Assembly: GCF_030486595.1 (NCBI RefSeq) | Contig: NZ_JAUJZH010000035.1 | Coordinates: forward strand, 16,855-80,854 | Reading direction: 5' to 3' | Origin: Variovorax ginsengisoli | GTDB taxonomy: Bacteria; Pseudomonadota; Gammaproteobacteria; Burkholderiales; Burkholderiaceae_C | Length of the DNA: 64,000 bases | Shown: in pieces, positions 16,960-26,115 of the stretch | How positions within the stretch are numbered: the stretch's first letter is position 1 | Layout of the letters: each line of letters begins with the position of its first letter | The notes under the pieces: model-generated | Database searches by the model: none | Seen by the model: the letters and a program-made list of their open reading frames with translations, nothing else | What the model was told of the DNA's origin: nothing | Made by a program: the position numbers and the translations under genes

Positions 16960-17814
16960 ATGCCGTTCCCCACGCCGAACCCTTTCCGCGCCGCCGCCCT
17001 CGCGATCGCCGCCTGCACCGCGCTGGCCGCTGCTGCGCAACAACCCGCCCCGCTGAAGACCGCCCTCGACCCCACCTTCGCCCCGCAGGCCATGATCAAG
17101 CTCGGCGGCGGCATGCAGGGCTTCAACGTCGAACTGGGTGAGGAACTGGCCAAGCGCCTGGGCCGCAAGCTCGACATCGAGGCGACCGAGTTCTCGGGCC
17201 TGGTGCCTGGCCTCAACAGCGGCAAGTACGACTTCCTGCTGGCGCCGGTCACCGTGACGCCCGAGCGTGCCAAGGCGTTGCTCTTCACCGAGGGCTACAC
17301 CGAGACCAACTACACCTTCCTGGGCCGCAAGAACGCGCCGAAGCTCGAGACGCTCGAAGCGCTCAAGGGCAAGGTCGTGGCCGTGAACAAGGGCTCCAAC
17401 TACGAAGGCTGGGCCAAGGACAACGCCGAGAAGTACGGCTTCAAGTACGACGTCTACGGCACCAATGCCGATGCGATCCAGGCCGTCATGTCGAGCCGCG
17501 CCGACTACAACCTCGCGGGCAACACCGTGGTCGGCTGGGCCGCCAAGCAGAACGCGGCGCTGCAGACCGGCTACACCGTGAAGACCGGCCTGGTCTGGGC
17601 GATTCCGTTCCGTCTCAACGACAAGGCCGGCCGCGATGCGGCGTCGAACGCGCTCAAGTGCATGAAGCTCGACGGCACCATCGCCAAGATGGCGACCAGG
17701 TGGTATGGCATCGAACCGGCCGCGGGCAGCGTCGAGAAGACGGTCGCGGCGGGCCACGGCGTGCCGGGCACCGAGAACTACGACGCCACCCCGATCACGC
17801 CCAAGTGCTCCTGA
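16960..17814 (+). CDS. ABC transporter periplasmic binding protein (polar amino-acid type)
   Basis: A 284-residue family 3 solute-binding protein. A signal peptide with the hydrophobic run AALAIAACTALAAAA is cleaved near residue 27. The mature part has GFNVELGEELAKRLG, DFLLAPVTVTPERA and the VAVNKGSNYE region typical of His/Glu/opine receptors. The ATG at 16960 is preferred because TGGAG precedes it; a TTG lies 6 bases upstream. It heads the transporter part of the rightward arm, with the ATPase and two permeases after it. The ligand is unknown but probably carries an amino-acid-like group. Confidence 0.88.
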   Translation: MPFPTPNPFRAAALAIAACTALAAAAQQPAPLKTALDPTFAPQAMIKLGGGMQGFNVELGEELAKRLGRKLDIEATEFSGLVPGLNSGKYDFLLAPVTVTPERAKALLFTEGYTETNYTFLGRKNAPKLETLEALKGKVVAVNKGSNYEGWAKDNAEKYGFKYDVYGTNADAIQAVMSSRADYNLAGNTVVGWAAKQNAALQTGYTVKTGLVWAIPFRLNDKAGRDAASNALKCMKLDGTIAKMATRWYGIEPAAGSVEKTVAAGHGVPGTENYDATPITPKCS

Positions 17815-17842
17815 GCACGTCGACAGGCCCGCGGAGAAGCTC

Positions 17843-18619
17843 ATGAACGCCCCCATCCTCGAACTGGTCGGATTGCGCAAATCCTATGGCGAAAACGAGG
17901 TCCTGCGCGGGGTCGACCTGCGGGTGCGGCCGGCCGAACTGGTGTGCGTCATCGGGCCTTCGGGCTCCGGCAAGAGCACGATGCTGCGCTGCTGCAACCG
18001 GCTCGAGGAGCCCACGGGCGGCCAGGTGGTGGTCGACGGGCTCGACATCATGCGGCCCGATGTCGACGTCAATCGCGTGCGCCAGGGCGTGGGCATGGTG
18101 TTCCAGCACTTCAACCTGTACCCGCACCTCGACGTGCTGGCCAACGTGACGCTCGCGCTGCGGCGGGTGCAGGGCCATTCGCGCGCCGCGGCCGAGGCGC
18201 TGGCGCGCGCGGCACTGGCGCAGGTCGGGCTGGCCGAGAAGGCCGAGGCCTTTCCGGGCCAGCTCTCGGGCGGCCAGCAGCAGCGCGTCGGCATCGCCCG
18301 CGCGATCGCGCTCAAGCCGCGCGTCATGCTTTTCGACGAGCCCACGAGCGCGCTGGACCCGGAGTTGGTCGACGAGGTGCTGCGCGTGATGCGCTCGCTG
18401 CGGGACAGCGGCATGACGATGCTGGTCGTGACCCACGAGATGGCCTTCGCCCATGCGGCGGCCGATCGCGTGGTGTTCATGGACGGCGGCGTGGTGGCCG
18501 AGGAAGGCAGCGCCGCCGACATCTTCGAACGGCCGCAGGGCGCGCGCACGCGCAGCTTCGTCGGCCGCTACATGAACGGCAACGGGAACGGCAACGCCGT
18601 CGGTGCGGGCACGGCATGA
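17843..18619 (+). CDS. ABC transporter ATP-binding protein (GlnQ/HisP type)
   Basis: A 258-residue ATPase with Walker A GPSGSGKST, Q-loop VFQHFNLYPH, signature LSGGQQQR, Walker B VMLFDEPTSALDPE and switch His in VVTHEMAFA. These are diagnostic of polar amino-acid importers. The C-terminus has an odd Asn-Gly run (NGNGNGN, residues about 246-252). The stop overlaps the next permease start (ATGA). Confidence 0.92.
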   Translation: MNAPILELVGLRKSYGENEVLRGVDLRVRPAELVCVIGPSGSGKSTMLRCCNRLEEPTGGQVVVDGLDIMRPDVDVNRVRQGVGMVFQHFNLYPHLDVLANVTLALRRVQGHSRAAAEALARAALAQVGLAEKAEAFPGQLSGGQQQRVGIARAIALKPRVMLFDEPTSALDPELVDEVLRVMRSLRDSGMTMLVVTHEMAFAHAAADRVVFMDGGVVAEEGSAADIFERPQGARTRSFVGRYMNGNGNGNAVGAGTA

Positions 18620-19296
18620 CGGACGCGAACTCGGGCTTCCTGTTCACCTTCTTCAATGCGGAGGTGGCGCTCCAGTACTGGCGCGAGATCGCCTGGGGCA
18701 TGCTGGTCACGGTCGGCGTGGGCGTCGCGGTGGTGGTCACCGGCGTGGTCTGGGGCCTGATGCTCGCGATCGCGCGCGCCACCGGTCGCGCCGCGCTGCG
18801 GCTGCCGGTGGTGGCCTTCTCGGACGTGCTGCGCTCTCTGCCGCCGCTGGTGATCATCATCCTGCTGTACTTCGGCCTGCCATCGGTGGGGCTGCCGCTG
18901 TCCTCCTTCACTGCCACCTGGCTCTCGCTCTCGTTGGTGCTCGCGGCCTATGCGCAGGAGAGCATCTGGGCCGGGCTCTCGTCGCTGCCGGGCGGGCAGA
19001 TGGAGGCCGCCCGGTCGACCGGCCTCGACTGGTGGCAGGCCATGCGCTGGGTGGTGCTGCCGCAAGCGCTGCGACGCGCGGTGCCGCCGCTCACGAACCG
19101 CGTCATCTCGACCACCAAGAACACCGCGCTGGGCTCGGTCGTCGCGCTCGGCGAAATCCTCAGCAATGCCCAGGCAGCCTCGGCGGTCGCGGGCAACCCG
19201 ACGCCGCTCACGGTCGGCGCCTTCCTGTACCTGCTGGTGTTCCTGCCGATCGTCGTCTTGTCCCGCTGGCTCGAACGAAGTGCCGGTCGTCACTGA
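18616..19296 (+). CDS. ABC transporter permease 1 (polar amino-acid type)
   Basis: A 226-residue HisM/GlnP-family membrane protein with about five hydrophobic segments. The EAA loop is seen as EAARSTGLDWWQAMRWVVLPQA near residue 135-155. The N-terminal permease fold starts with the helix LVTVGVGVAVVVTGVVW. It is translationally coupled to the ATPase by ATGA and pairs with the second permease to form the channel. Confidence 0.9.
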   Translation: MTDANSGFLFTFFNAEVALQYWREIAWGMLVTVGVGVAVVVTGVVWGLMLAIARATGRAALRLPVVAFSDVLRSLPPLVIIILLYFGLPSVGLPLSSFTATWLSLSLVLAAYAQESIWAGLSSLPGGQMEAARSTGLDWWQAMRWVVLPQALRRAVPPLTNRVISTTKNTALGSVVALGEILSNAQAASAVAGNPTPLTVGAFLYLLVFLPIVVLSRWLERSAGRH

Positions 19297-19307
19297 GAAG
19301 GCCCGAC

Positions 19308-19991
19308 ATGGACGCCCTGATCGACAACTTCTTCAACCTGACCGTCTACCGCGAGGTCCTGCCCTACCTGCTCGGCGGCTTCTGGACCACGCTTTGGCTG
19401 TCGGCCATCGTGATCCCGCTGGGAGCGGCGGCGGGCCTGCTGCTGGCACTCGGGCAGACACAGTCGTCCCGCCGCGGGGTCCGGTGGGCGATCGTCGCCT
19501 ACATCGACTTCTTCCGCGCCTTTCCACCGCTGGTGCTGCTGATCTTCCTGTACTTCGGCTTGCCCTTCCTGGGTGGCAACGTGCCGAAGCTGCTGGCGGT
19601 GGTGATCGCCTTCGTGCTCAACAATGCCAGCTACTTCGCCGAGGTCTTCCGCGCCGGCCTGGAGGCCGTGCCCAAGGGCCAGATGGAAGCCGCGCGCTCC
19701 ACGGGGCTCACCCGGTTCAAGGCACTTCGCCACGTCGTGCTGCCGCAGGCGGTGCGCAGCGTGATGCCCGACCTGCTGGGCAACTGCATCGAGATCGTGA
19801 AGCTCACGACCATCGCGAGCGTGGTGGGCTTGCCGGAGTTGCTGCGGGCGTCGCGCGATGCGCAGTCGCTGGTCTACAACCCGTCGCCCATCGTCCTGGC
19901 CGCGCTGCTCTACCTTGCGTTGCTCTGGCCGTTGACGCGCGTGCTGGCGCGGCTCGAGCGGCGTCGGACCGCGCGGGCGGGCCACGGCTGA
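19308..19991 (+). CDS. ABC transporter permease 2 (polar amino-acid type)
   Basis: A 227-residue permease homologous to its upstream partner, with DFFRAFPPLVLLIFLYFG and an EAA loop EAARSTGLTRFKALRHVVLP. The two subunits would form a heterodimer with the GlnQ-like ATPase. It is the last gene of the rightward arm; 148 bases without a gene follow. Confidence 0.9.
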   Translation: MDALIDNFFNLTVYREVLPYLLGGFWTTLWLSAIVIPLGAAAGLLLALGQTQSSRRGVRWAIVAYIDFFRAFPPLVLLIFLYFGLPFLGGNVPKLLAVVIAFVLNNASYFAEVFRAGLEAVPKGQMEAARSTGLTRFKALRHVVLPQAVRSVMPDLLGNCIEIVKLTTIASVVGLPELLRASRDAQSLVYNPSPIVLAALLYLALLWPLTRVLARLERRRTARAGHG

Positions 19992-20139
19992 GGGTACCGA
20001 GGCACGGTGACGGGGATTGCGCCAACGGCCGATGAGGAGCCCAATCGCATTCACAGCGCTCAGACGGCGCGGCGAGGCCAGGCGGCCGCTCCGTGCGCGG
20101 CACCGGTTCGCGCGGCAAGTGGCACAACAGGAGCATCCA

Positions 20140-20889
20140 ATGACTTCCCTTCGTGGGGCCCATGGCGGGCGGCTCAGGCCTCTCCGTCTGACCCCGGAGT
20201 TGGTCTCTCGAATCGCTCGCGAAGTCGCGGACAGCGGCCCTCCCCCTGGCATGGTGGTCCACAGCGATGCCGACTACGAGGCCTCGCTGGAGAAATTTCT
20301 TGCAAACGGCCCGTGGCGTGGCGAGGATGTCTGGGTCTTCGGATACGGGTCCCTGCTCTGGAATCCGGCCTTCGATGTGGCCGAGCAGGTGGCCGCGGTT
20401 CTGCCCGGCTGGCATCGATCGTTCTGCATCCGGCTCACTCGCTTTCGAGGTACCCCCGACCAACCGGGCTTGATGATGTCGCTCAAGCCTGGGGGAAGTT
20501 GCCGCGGCGCACTGCTGCGCATCGAAGCGCCCTCGGTCCAGTCCAGCCTGCGCAAGCTTTGGCGAAGGGAAATGACCGTCAAGCCACCGAACACCCCACC
20601 GCGATGGGTGAGCGCCAAGGCGAGCGGCATCGAGGTGCGCGCCATTGTTTTTGCCGCCGATCGTCAGGGGCCGAACTTCGTGGGCGGCCTGACGCAAGAA
20701 CAAGTCGCGGACATCCTGTGCAAGGCGGCGGGACACTGGGGATCGGGCGCCGACTACCTCTTGCAGACCATCGACCAACTGGAACGCCTTGACATCAGGG
20801 ACGCCAATCTCTGGCGCTTGCAGCAGATCGTCGCCCGACGACTCGCGGAGAGTGCCCAACCCACTGCGCAGGCCCGCCATGACCCATGA
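20140..20889 (+). CDS. chaC: Gamma-glutamylcyclotransferase, ChaC family
   Basis: A 249-residue protein with the fold-defining FGYGSLLW motif (Y69-G-S-L) and the LWRREM segment carrying the likely catalytic Glu. ChaC enzymes cleave glutathione to 5-oxoproline and Cys-Gly in the cytosol. The start is supported by AGGAG before the ATG. The N-terminal 55 residues precede the catalytic core and are of uncertain role. The 3' end overlaps the methyltransferase start by 11 bases, so the two are cotranscribed. Confidence 0.9.
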   Translation: MTSLRGAHGGRLRPLRLTPELVSRIAREVADSGPPPGMVVHSDADYEASLEKFLANGPWRGEDVWVFGYGSLLWNPAFDVAEQVAAVLPGWHRSFCIRLTRFRGTPDQPGLMMSLKPGGSCRGALLRIEAPSVQSSLRKLWRREMTVKPPNTPPRWVSAKASGIEVRAIVFAADRQGPNFVGGLTQEQVADILCKAAGHWGSGADYLLQTIDQLERLDIRDANLWRLQQIVARRLAESAQPTAQARHDP

Positions 20890-21898
20890 TGGAACCGAGA
20901 GCGATCGAGAGGCGCTGGATCTTCTCATTCGAGGATTCCAGGTGTCCCGGATGCTCCGGCTGGTCGCCGACCTCGCGCTCGCCGACAAGATTCCCAGAGG
21001 GGGCATCTGCAACGTGAGCGATCTGGCCACCGCCTGTTCGGTTCTTCCGACGCCACTGCTCCGGGTCCTGCGGGCCCTTGCGGCATTCGGCGTCTTTCGC
21101 GTCGGCGCGGACGGCAGCGTCGCGCACTCACCGCGCTCCATGCTCCTGCGGATGGACGAGCCGAACAGCCTGCACCATGGCGCCCGGTTCTGGACGGCAC
21201 CCGGGTCGTGGCAGGCATGGGGGGCCCTGGATTCCGCACTGGCGGGTGGCGATCCGAATCAAGCCGCCTGGGGCATGGGCCGTTTCCAATATCTTCGTGA
21301 GCACCCCGCCGAGGCTCGCACCTTTGATGCCTTCATGGCGAACTTTCCGGACCGCAGGCACCAGACGCTGGCCGTCAGCTACGACTTCTCCGGTGCGAAG
21401 CTGATCGTCGACATCGGCGGCGGCAATGCGGAGGCGTTGCGGCAAATACTCAAACGGTTCCCTGGGCCGCGCGGGCTGGTCTTCGACCGGGACGATGTCG
21501 TGGCGGCCATACCGCCAGATGCCCGATTGGACGGAAGGATCGAAGTCCGAGGCGGCAGCTTCTTCGATCCGGTTCCCGAGGGCGCGGACATCTACCTCCT
21601 GATCCGGGTCTTGCACAACTGGAGCGAAGACGACTGCATTCGAATCCTGCGCAACTGCCGCAACGCGACGAAGCCCGGCGCCCGCCTGCTGATCGTGGAG
21701 CAGATCATCGAGCCCGACCCGGCCCTCGGACAGCCATCGGGGTACCTGGTCGACACGCACATGATGGCCATGTTCGGTGCCGCGCGCGAGCGCACCGAAA
21801 CCGAGTTCGGCGAACTGCTGCAGAGCGCCGGGTTTGCCCTCGAGCGCGCCATCGAAACCGCGTCGCCGGTGTGGATCATCGAGGCGGGCCCCAGATGA
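20879..21898 (+). CDS. O-methyltransferase family 2 (hydroxyneurosporene/COMT-type)
   Basis: A 339-residue SAM-dependent methyltransferase. An N-terminal winged-helix dimerisation domain (about 10-95, with SDLATACSVLPTPLLRVLRAL) precedes the catalytic fold. SAM motif I is LIVDIGGGNAE near 176-184, and the catalytic His region is VLHNWSEDDC. Relatives methylate hydroxyls on aromatics, polyketides or carotenoids. It overlaps chaC; the pairing with a glutathione-degrading enzyme is unexplained. Confidence 0.86.
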   Translation: MTHDGTESDREALDLLIRGFQVSRMLRLVADLALADKIPRGGICNVSDLATACSVLPTPLLRVLRALAAFGVFRVGADGSVAHSPRSMLLRMDEPNSLHHGARFWTAPGSWQAWGALDSALAGGDPNQAAWGMGRFQYLREHPAEARTFDAFMANFPDRRHQTLAVSYDFSGAKLIVDIGGGNAEALRQILKRFPGPRGLVFDRDDVVAAIPPDARLDGRIEVRGGSFFDPVPEGADIYLLIRVLHNWSEDDCIRILRNCRNATKPGARLLIVEQIIEPDPALGQPSGYLVDTHMMAMFGAARERTETEFGELLQSAGFALERAIETASPVWIIEAGPR

Positions 21899-21902
21899 CC
21901 AA

Positions 21903-21922
21903 GGTCGAGGGAATTCTCGACC
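21903..21922. terminator. Hairpin between convergent methyltransferase and sulfatase remnant
   Basis: GGTCGAG-N6-CTCGACC forms a perfect 7-bp stem 4 bases after the methyltransferase stop and 9 bases before the end of the leftward sulfatase fragment. It lacks a U-tract. Confidence 0.45.
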
Positions 21923-21931
21923 AAGGCCCCG

Positions 21932-22630
21932 CTAGTGCCCCCCGCCGCCAGACGCTTCAGTCATCTTCTCGATCACCTGGTCCAGGCTGAAACTCGCCGC
22001 CTTCTGGCGCGGCGGGAACTCCTTGAAGGTCGCCAGGAACTCCCCGACGATCGCCTGCGCGGGCACCAGCAGGTAGATGTGGGGGAACATCCAGTCATAG
22101 TAGGTGTTCGACGTGATCTGCGCGCGCTCGTACGGGTCCATGCGCAAGTTGAAGATGTAGGGCGTGCGCAGCACCACGAAAGGCTCCTGCCTTGAGCGTG
22201 CCGGTCACGCGCTGCTCCATGAACAGCATCTTCCAGTGGTCGTAGCGCAGCGCCGCCACGTCACCGTCGTCGGTGAAGTAGATGAAGCCCGGGCGCGGAC
22301 TCTTGGGCTCCTTGCCCGTGAGGTAGGGCACCAGGTTGTAGCCGTCGAGATGGACCTTGTAGGTGGTCTTGCCGATCTTGTAGCCCTTTTTGAGCTTCTC
22401 CTTGATGTCGGGCTCGCCGGCCGCCGCCAGGATGGTGGGGAACCAGTCCAGGTGTCTGACGATCTCGTTCAACTCCGAGCCTGCCGCGATCTTCCCGGGG
22501 AAGCGAACCATCAGGGGAATGCGGTACGCACCCTCCCAGCTCGAATTCTTCTCGTTCCGGAAGGGCGTGGTGCCCGCGTCCGGCCAGGTGTTCATGTGCG
22601 GGCCGTTGTCGGTGCCGTACTTCACGGGTT
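21932..22630 (-). pseudogene. Arylsulfatase C-terminal remnant
   Basis: Only the last ~230 residues of an arylsulfatase remain. From about 22630 the minus strand reads YGTDNGPHMNTWPDAG, the family block that normally sits mid-protein, then WEGAYRIPLMVRFPGKI and the substrate-domain tail. The N-terminal half with the formylglycine motif CxPSR is absent; upstream sequence is an unrelated sensor fragment on the other strand. Near 22187-22193 two bases are missing relative to the expected LKAQEPFVVLRTP, which shifts the frame into the final block NLRMDPYERAQ. The 5' breakpoint and the frameshift together mean it cannot make a sulfatase. Confidence 0.85.
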
Positions 22631-22631
22631 G

Positions 22632-23425
22632 CTGCCAGCCAACATCGAAGTCGATCGCGCCATGCGCGAACGGATCGCGCGCACGGAGGCGCGGCCGGGC
22701 GAGGCATTCGACCGGAATCTCGCCACCTATCTCCACGAAAAGTACGCCCACCGGCCGCCGCGGGCGATCGTCGTCATCGGCGACCCAGCGTTGAACTTCA
22801 TCCTTTTCCATCGCCCGGCACTGTTCCCGGGCACACCGGTGGTTCATGTGGGGATCGACAAGGCCTACGTGCAGACCCTCAGGCCGACGCAGGCGCAGCT
22901 GCTGGGTGTGCCGGTCGAATATGACTTCCGCGGCACCGTCGAGCAGGCGCTGCATTGGCATCCCGGCACCCGACGGCTGCTGGTCATCACGGGCACGAGC
23001 CCGCGCGATCGCATCTGGGAGGCCAGGGCCCGTGCCGAGTTCGACGACCTTGCGGACAAGCCCGCGATGGTCGAGTACCTCGCCGGCCTCTCGACCGAAG
23101 CACTGAAGGCGCGGCTCCAGGGGCTCGGAGCTGGCGACCTGGTGTTCTCGCCCGGCTACTACCGGGACGGCACGGGGCGCGACTACTCGCCTCGCGATGC
23201 GATCGCGGAGATCGCCGCCGCATCCCCCGGCGCGCCGGTCTACGGGCCGTTCAGCGCCTTCATCGGCACCGGCATCGTGGGCGGGCGCATGCCCGCGAAC
23301 CGCGACATGGGACGACTCGCGGCGGACGCGGTCAACGCCCTCTTCGATGGCGTCGCCAAGGAACCCGGCAACACCGCCTACCTGCGCACGGGGACCATGC
23401 CTGCACGAGTGCAGCTGCCGAAGCT
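22632..23425 (+). pseudogene. Fragment of a periplasmic ABC-type sensor domain (histidine-kinase-like)
   Basis: A rightward reading frame of about 265 residues resembles the extracellular ABC-substrate-binding-like sensor domain found at the N-terminus of some PAS/histidine kinases. Visible blocks are YLHEKYAHRPPRAIVVIGDPA, TPVVHVGI, RLLVITGTS, GDLVFSPGYYRDG and PVYGPFSAFIGTGIVGG. There is no signal peptide or start at the 5' side, where it abuts the truncated sulfatase. There is no kinase portion at the 3' side, where it runs into the BASS gene end. It is an internal fragment left by rearrangement. Confidence 0.72.
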
Positions 23426-24288
23426 CAGGCGGCGGCCGCCGGGCCGACGCGCTTGCGCTGCCAGGTCACGTAGACCATCGACACCAGCAGGTTGACCAGC
23501 AGGTAGAGCAGGATCGCCGCCGTCACGCCGGGCTCGTTCGGAAAGTTGACAGTCGCCAGCGCCACCGCGATGCCCGGATGGCGCGACGCGGTCGACAGCG
23601 CGAGCACCACGCGATCCCGCGCGTCGGGGCCGCCGAGCCAATGGCCGGCGGACAGCCCGGCGACGATGAAGCCGACCAGCGCCAAGAGGGTGCCGTTGCC
23701 GATCAGCGCCAGGATCGCATGCCGGCTGGCGAACACGATCAGCAGTGCCACGACGACCAGCAGTACGGTGCCGATGACGGCAGCCGGGCGGGCGATGCGC
23801 GCGGCCACCCGGGGCAGCAGGGCCTGCACCACCATGCCGGCAGCCAGCGGCAGCAGCACCGCCTTCAGGATCACCAGCGCGATCGCGCCGAGGGGCAGCT
23901 CGAACTGGCGGCCGAAGGCCTGCGTCATGAGCATCATGCCGATCGGCGTGATCACGACCGACAGCACCCCCATCGTCACCAGCAGGCCCAGGCCATAGGA
24001 CTCCCGTCCACCGGCCTTGCCCTGCTTCTTCATCAGCAAGGGCGGCACTGGTGACAGCGACAGCGCCACCAGTGCGACCTCGATCTCGTGGTGCAGGTCG
24101 AAGGCCATGTCGAGCCCGACGGCCAGCAGCGGCATGACCAGGAACATCGCCACGAAGGATCGCAGGAAGCACCGGGGACGGCGCACCACGTACAGCACGT
24201 CGTCGAGCGTGGCATCCAGGCCGTAGCTGAAGACGGTGATCACGATGCTCGCCTGCACGGCGAGCATGATCATTTCCTGGATGGTCAT
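23425..24288 (-). CDS. BASS-family (bile acid:Na+ symporter-like) transporter
   Basis: A 287-residue inner-membrane protein with eight to ten hydrophobic segments. The conserved LSLSPVPPLLMKK near residue 85-97 and a late STASRHPGIAVALATVN motif resemble the Na+-binding crossover region of BASS carriers. These move organic acids such as pyruvate, pantoate or bile acids with sodium. ATG 24288 is chosen over an upstream GTG. It is the last gene of the leftward TRAP/dehydroquinase operon, 34 bases after aroQ, and may export or import a pathway intermediate. Confidence 0.8.
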   Translation of the reverse strand: MTIQEMIMLAVQASIVITVFSYGLDATLDDVLYVVRRPRCFLRSFVAMFLVMPLLAVGLDMAFDLHHEIEVALVALSLSPVPPLLMKKQGKAGGRESYGLGLLVTMGVLSVVITPIGMMLMTQAFGRQFELPLGAIALVILKAVLLPLAAGMVVQALLPRVAARIARPAAVIGTVLLVVVALLIVFASRHAILALIGNGTLLALVGFIVAGLSAGHWLGGPDARDRVVLALSTASRHPGIAVALATVNFPNEPGVTAAILLYLLVNLLVSMVYVTWQRKRVGPAAAA

Positions 24289-24322
24289 GGCGGTGCAGCA
24301 TACGAACGGCACCGAAATCCCG

Positions 24323-24784
24323 CTACTGTCCTTTGGTGCAGTCGGCAGGCTCGTCGCCGAGCATCTCCAATATCGACTGGATGGCGGCCCGGTACCCGCC
24401 GGGTCCGAGGCCGGCGATCACCGCGGTGGCCACCGCCGACATGTAGGAATGGTGGTACATCTCCTCGCGCCGATGGATGTTGGAGATGTGGACCTCGATG
24501 ATCGGACCCGGGAACATCTTGAGGGCATCCATGATGGCCATCGAAGTGAACGAAAAGGCCGCCGGGTTGATGATGATTCCGCTGGCTTCGTCGATGGCCT
24601 CGTGGATCCAGTCGATCAACTGCGCCTCGCTGTTGGACTGCCGGAACACCACCGGGACCGCCCCGGCTTCGTCTCGGCACATCGCTTCGATCTCGGCGAG
24701 CGTGGTCTTGCCATAGATCGCTGGCTCGCGCTTGCCGAGACGGTTGAGATTCGGACCATTCAGGATGTAGAGGGGCTTGGTCAT
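24323..24784 (-). CDS. aroQ: Type II 3-dehydroquinate dehydratase
   Basis: A 153-residue enzyme that interconverts 3-dehydroquinate and 3-dehydroshikimate. Signature segments are LNGPNLNRLGKREP at the N-terminus, active-site Tyr24 in AIYG, N73 in INPAAFS and His99 in EVHISNIHRREEMYHHS. Length is standard for the dodecameric type II enzyme. It lies 29 bases after dctM, inside a transport operon rather than with shikimate biosynthesis genes, which suggests a catabolic role for imported quinate or dehydroquinate. No quinate dehydrogenase (QuiA) or dehydroshikimate dehydratase is in the window. Confidence 0.92.
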   Translation of the reverse strand: MTKPLYILNGPNLNRLGKREPAIYGKTTLAEIEAMCRDEAGAVPVVFRQSNSEAQLIDWIHEAIDEASGIIINPAAFSFTSMAIMDALKMFPGPIIEVHISNIHRREEMYHHSYMSAVATAVIAGLGPGGYRAAIQSILEMLGDEPADCTKGQ

Positions 24785-24813
24785 GGCTGAGTTTGTTTGC
24801 AAGCGGGCGGGTG

Positions 24814-26100
24814 TCAGTGGCCGCCGTAGAAAAACTTTGCGGGGCCGGTGACGAGCCAGGGGAAGAAGACCATCAGGAACATGATCAGGAACTGCGCGAT
24901 CATGAACGGCATCACGCCCTTGGTCACTGTGTCCATCGACATTCGACCGACCCCGGCCACCACGTTGAGGACCACGCCAACCGGCGGCGTGACCAACCCG
25001 ATGGCGTTGTTCATGATGAACATGACCCCAAAGTAGACTGGGTCGATCTTGGCGGCGATGACGACTGGCATCAGTACCGGCGTGAGGATCAGGATGGTCG
25101 GCGTCATGTCCATCGCCGTGCCGACGATCATGACCAGCACCATGATCGCCACCATCAGCATGATGGGGCTGTCGAGGAAGGGTTGGAGCATGCCCACCAC
25201 CTTCCCGGGCAGGTCGGCCACCGTGATGAGCCAGGCCGAGACCATGGCCGCGGCCACCAGGAACATCACCACCGCGGTGGTCTTGGCCGCCGCCTTGAAG
25301 ATGTTGAACAACTGCGACAGCCTGAGGCCACGATAGATGACTGTCGCGACGAACAGCGCGTAGACCGCCGCCACCACACCGGCCTCGGTCGGCGTGAACA
25401 CCCCCATGCGCAGACCGACCAGGATGATCACCGGAAGCATCAGCGCCCAGCCGCAGCGGCGCAACGTGATCAACAGTTCCTTCAACGGCCTGCGCGGCGG
25501 CGGCACCACGCCTTCGTTGCGGGCGACGTAGGCCCAGGTAACCCACAGCGCCAACCCCATCAGCAGGCCGGGCGTGATACCGGCCATGAACAGCTTGGAG
25601 ATCGACACGTTGGCCGTGACGCCGAAAATGACCAGTCCGATCGACGGCGGCAACACCGGCGCAATCACGCCGGACGCTGCGATCAGACCGGCAGCGCGAT
25701 GCGGTGCGTGGCCGGCGGCCACCATCATCGGCAACAACATGGCGGTCAGGGCGGCTGCGTCGGCCACCGCGCTGCCCGACAGTGCCGAAAGCATGATCGA
25801 CGCGACGATAGTCACATAGCCCAAGCCGCCCCGGATGTGACCGACCAGCGCCATCGCGAATTCGACGATGCGTTTTGACAGCCCACCCTCGTTCATGATC
25901 TCGCCGGCCAGCAGGAAGAAGGGCACTGCCAGCAGGGGGTAGTTGTCGGCGCCGCCCAGCAGGTTCTGCGCCAGGATCTGGGCTTCGAACATGTCCATGT
26001 GCCACATCAGCGCCACGCCGCTGACCAGCAGCGCAAACGAAATCGGGATGCCGATGGCCATCGCCAGCAGCAGGGACCCGAGGAAGATGGTGAGTGTCAT
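24814..26100 (-). CDS. dctM: TRAP transporter large permease
   Basis: A 428-residue DctM with the expected many-helix pattern. Recognisable blocks include GSAVADAAALTAMLLPMM, the LPPSIGLVIFGV segment, and the late ILTPVLMPV and TPPVGVVLNVV motifs. It forms the Na+-driven channel with the small permease and accepts substrate from DctP. It lies 15 bases after dctQ and before aroQ, all on the minus strand. Confidence 0.93.
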   Translation of the reverse strand: MTLTIFLGSLLLAMAIGIPISFALLVSGVALMWHMDMFEAQILAQNLLGGADNYPLLAVPFFLLAGEIMNEGGLSKRIVEFAMALVGHIRGGLGYVTIVASIMLSALSGSAVADAAALTAMLLPMMVAAGHAPHRAAGLIAASGVIAPVLPPSIGLVIFGVTANVSISKLFMAGITPGLLMGLALWVTWAYVARNEGVVPPPRRPLKELLITLRRCGWALMLPVIILVGLRMGVFTPTEAGVVAAVYALFVATVIYRGLRLSQLFNIFKAAAKTTAVVMFLVAAAMVSAWLITVADLPGKVVGMLQPFLDSPIMLMVAIMVLVMIVGTAMDMTPTILILTPVLMPVVIAAKIDPVYFGVMFIMNNAIGLVTPPVGVVLNVVAGVGRMSMDTVTKGVMPFMIAQFLIMFLMVFFPWLVTGPAKFFYGGH

Positions 26101-26115
26101 GGTCGCTTGCTCTGC

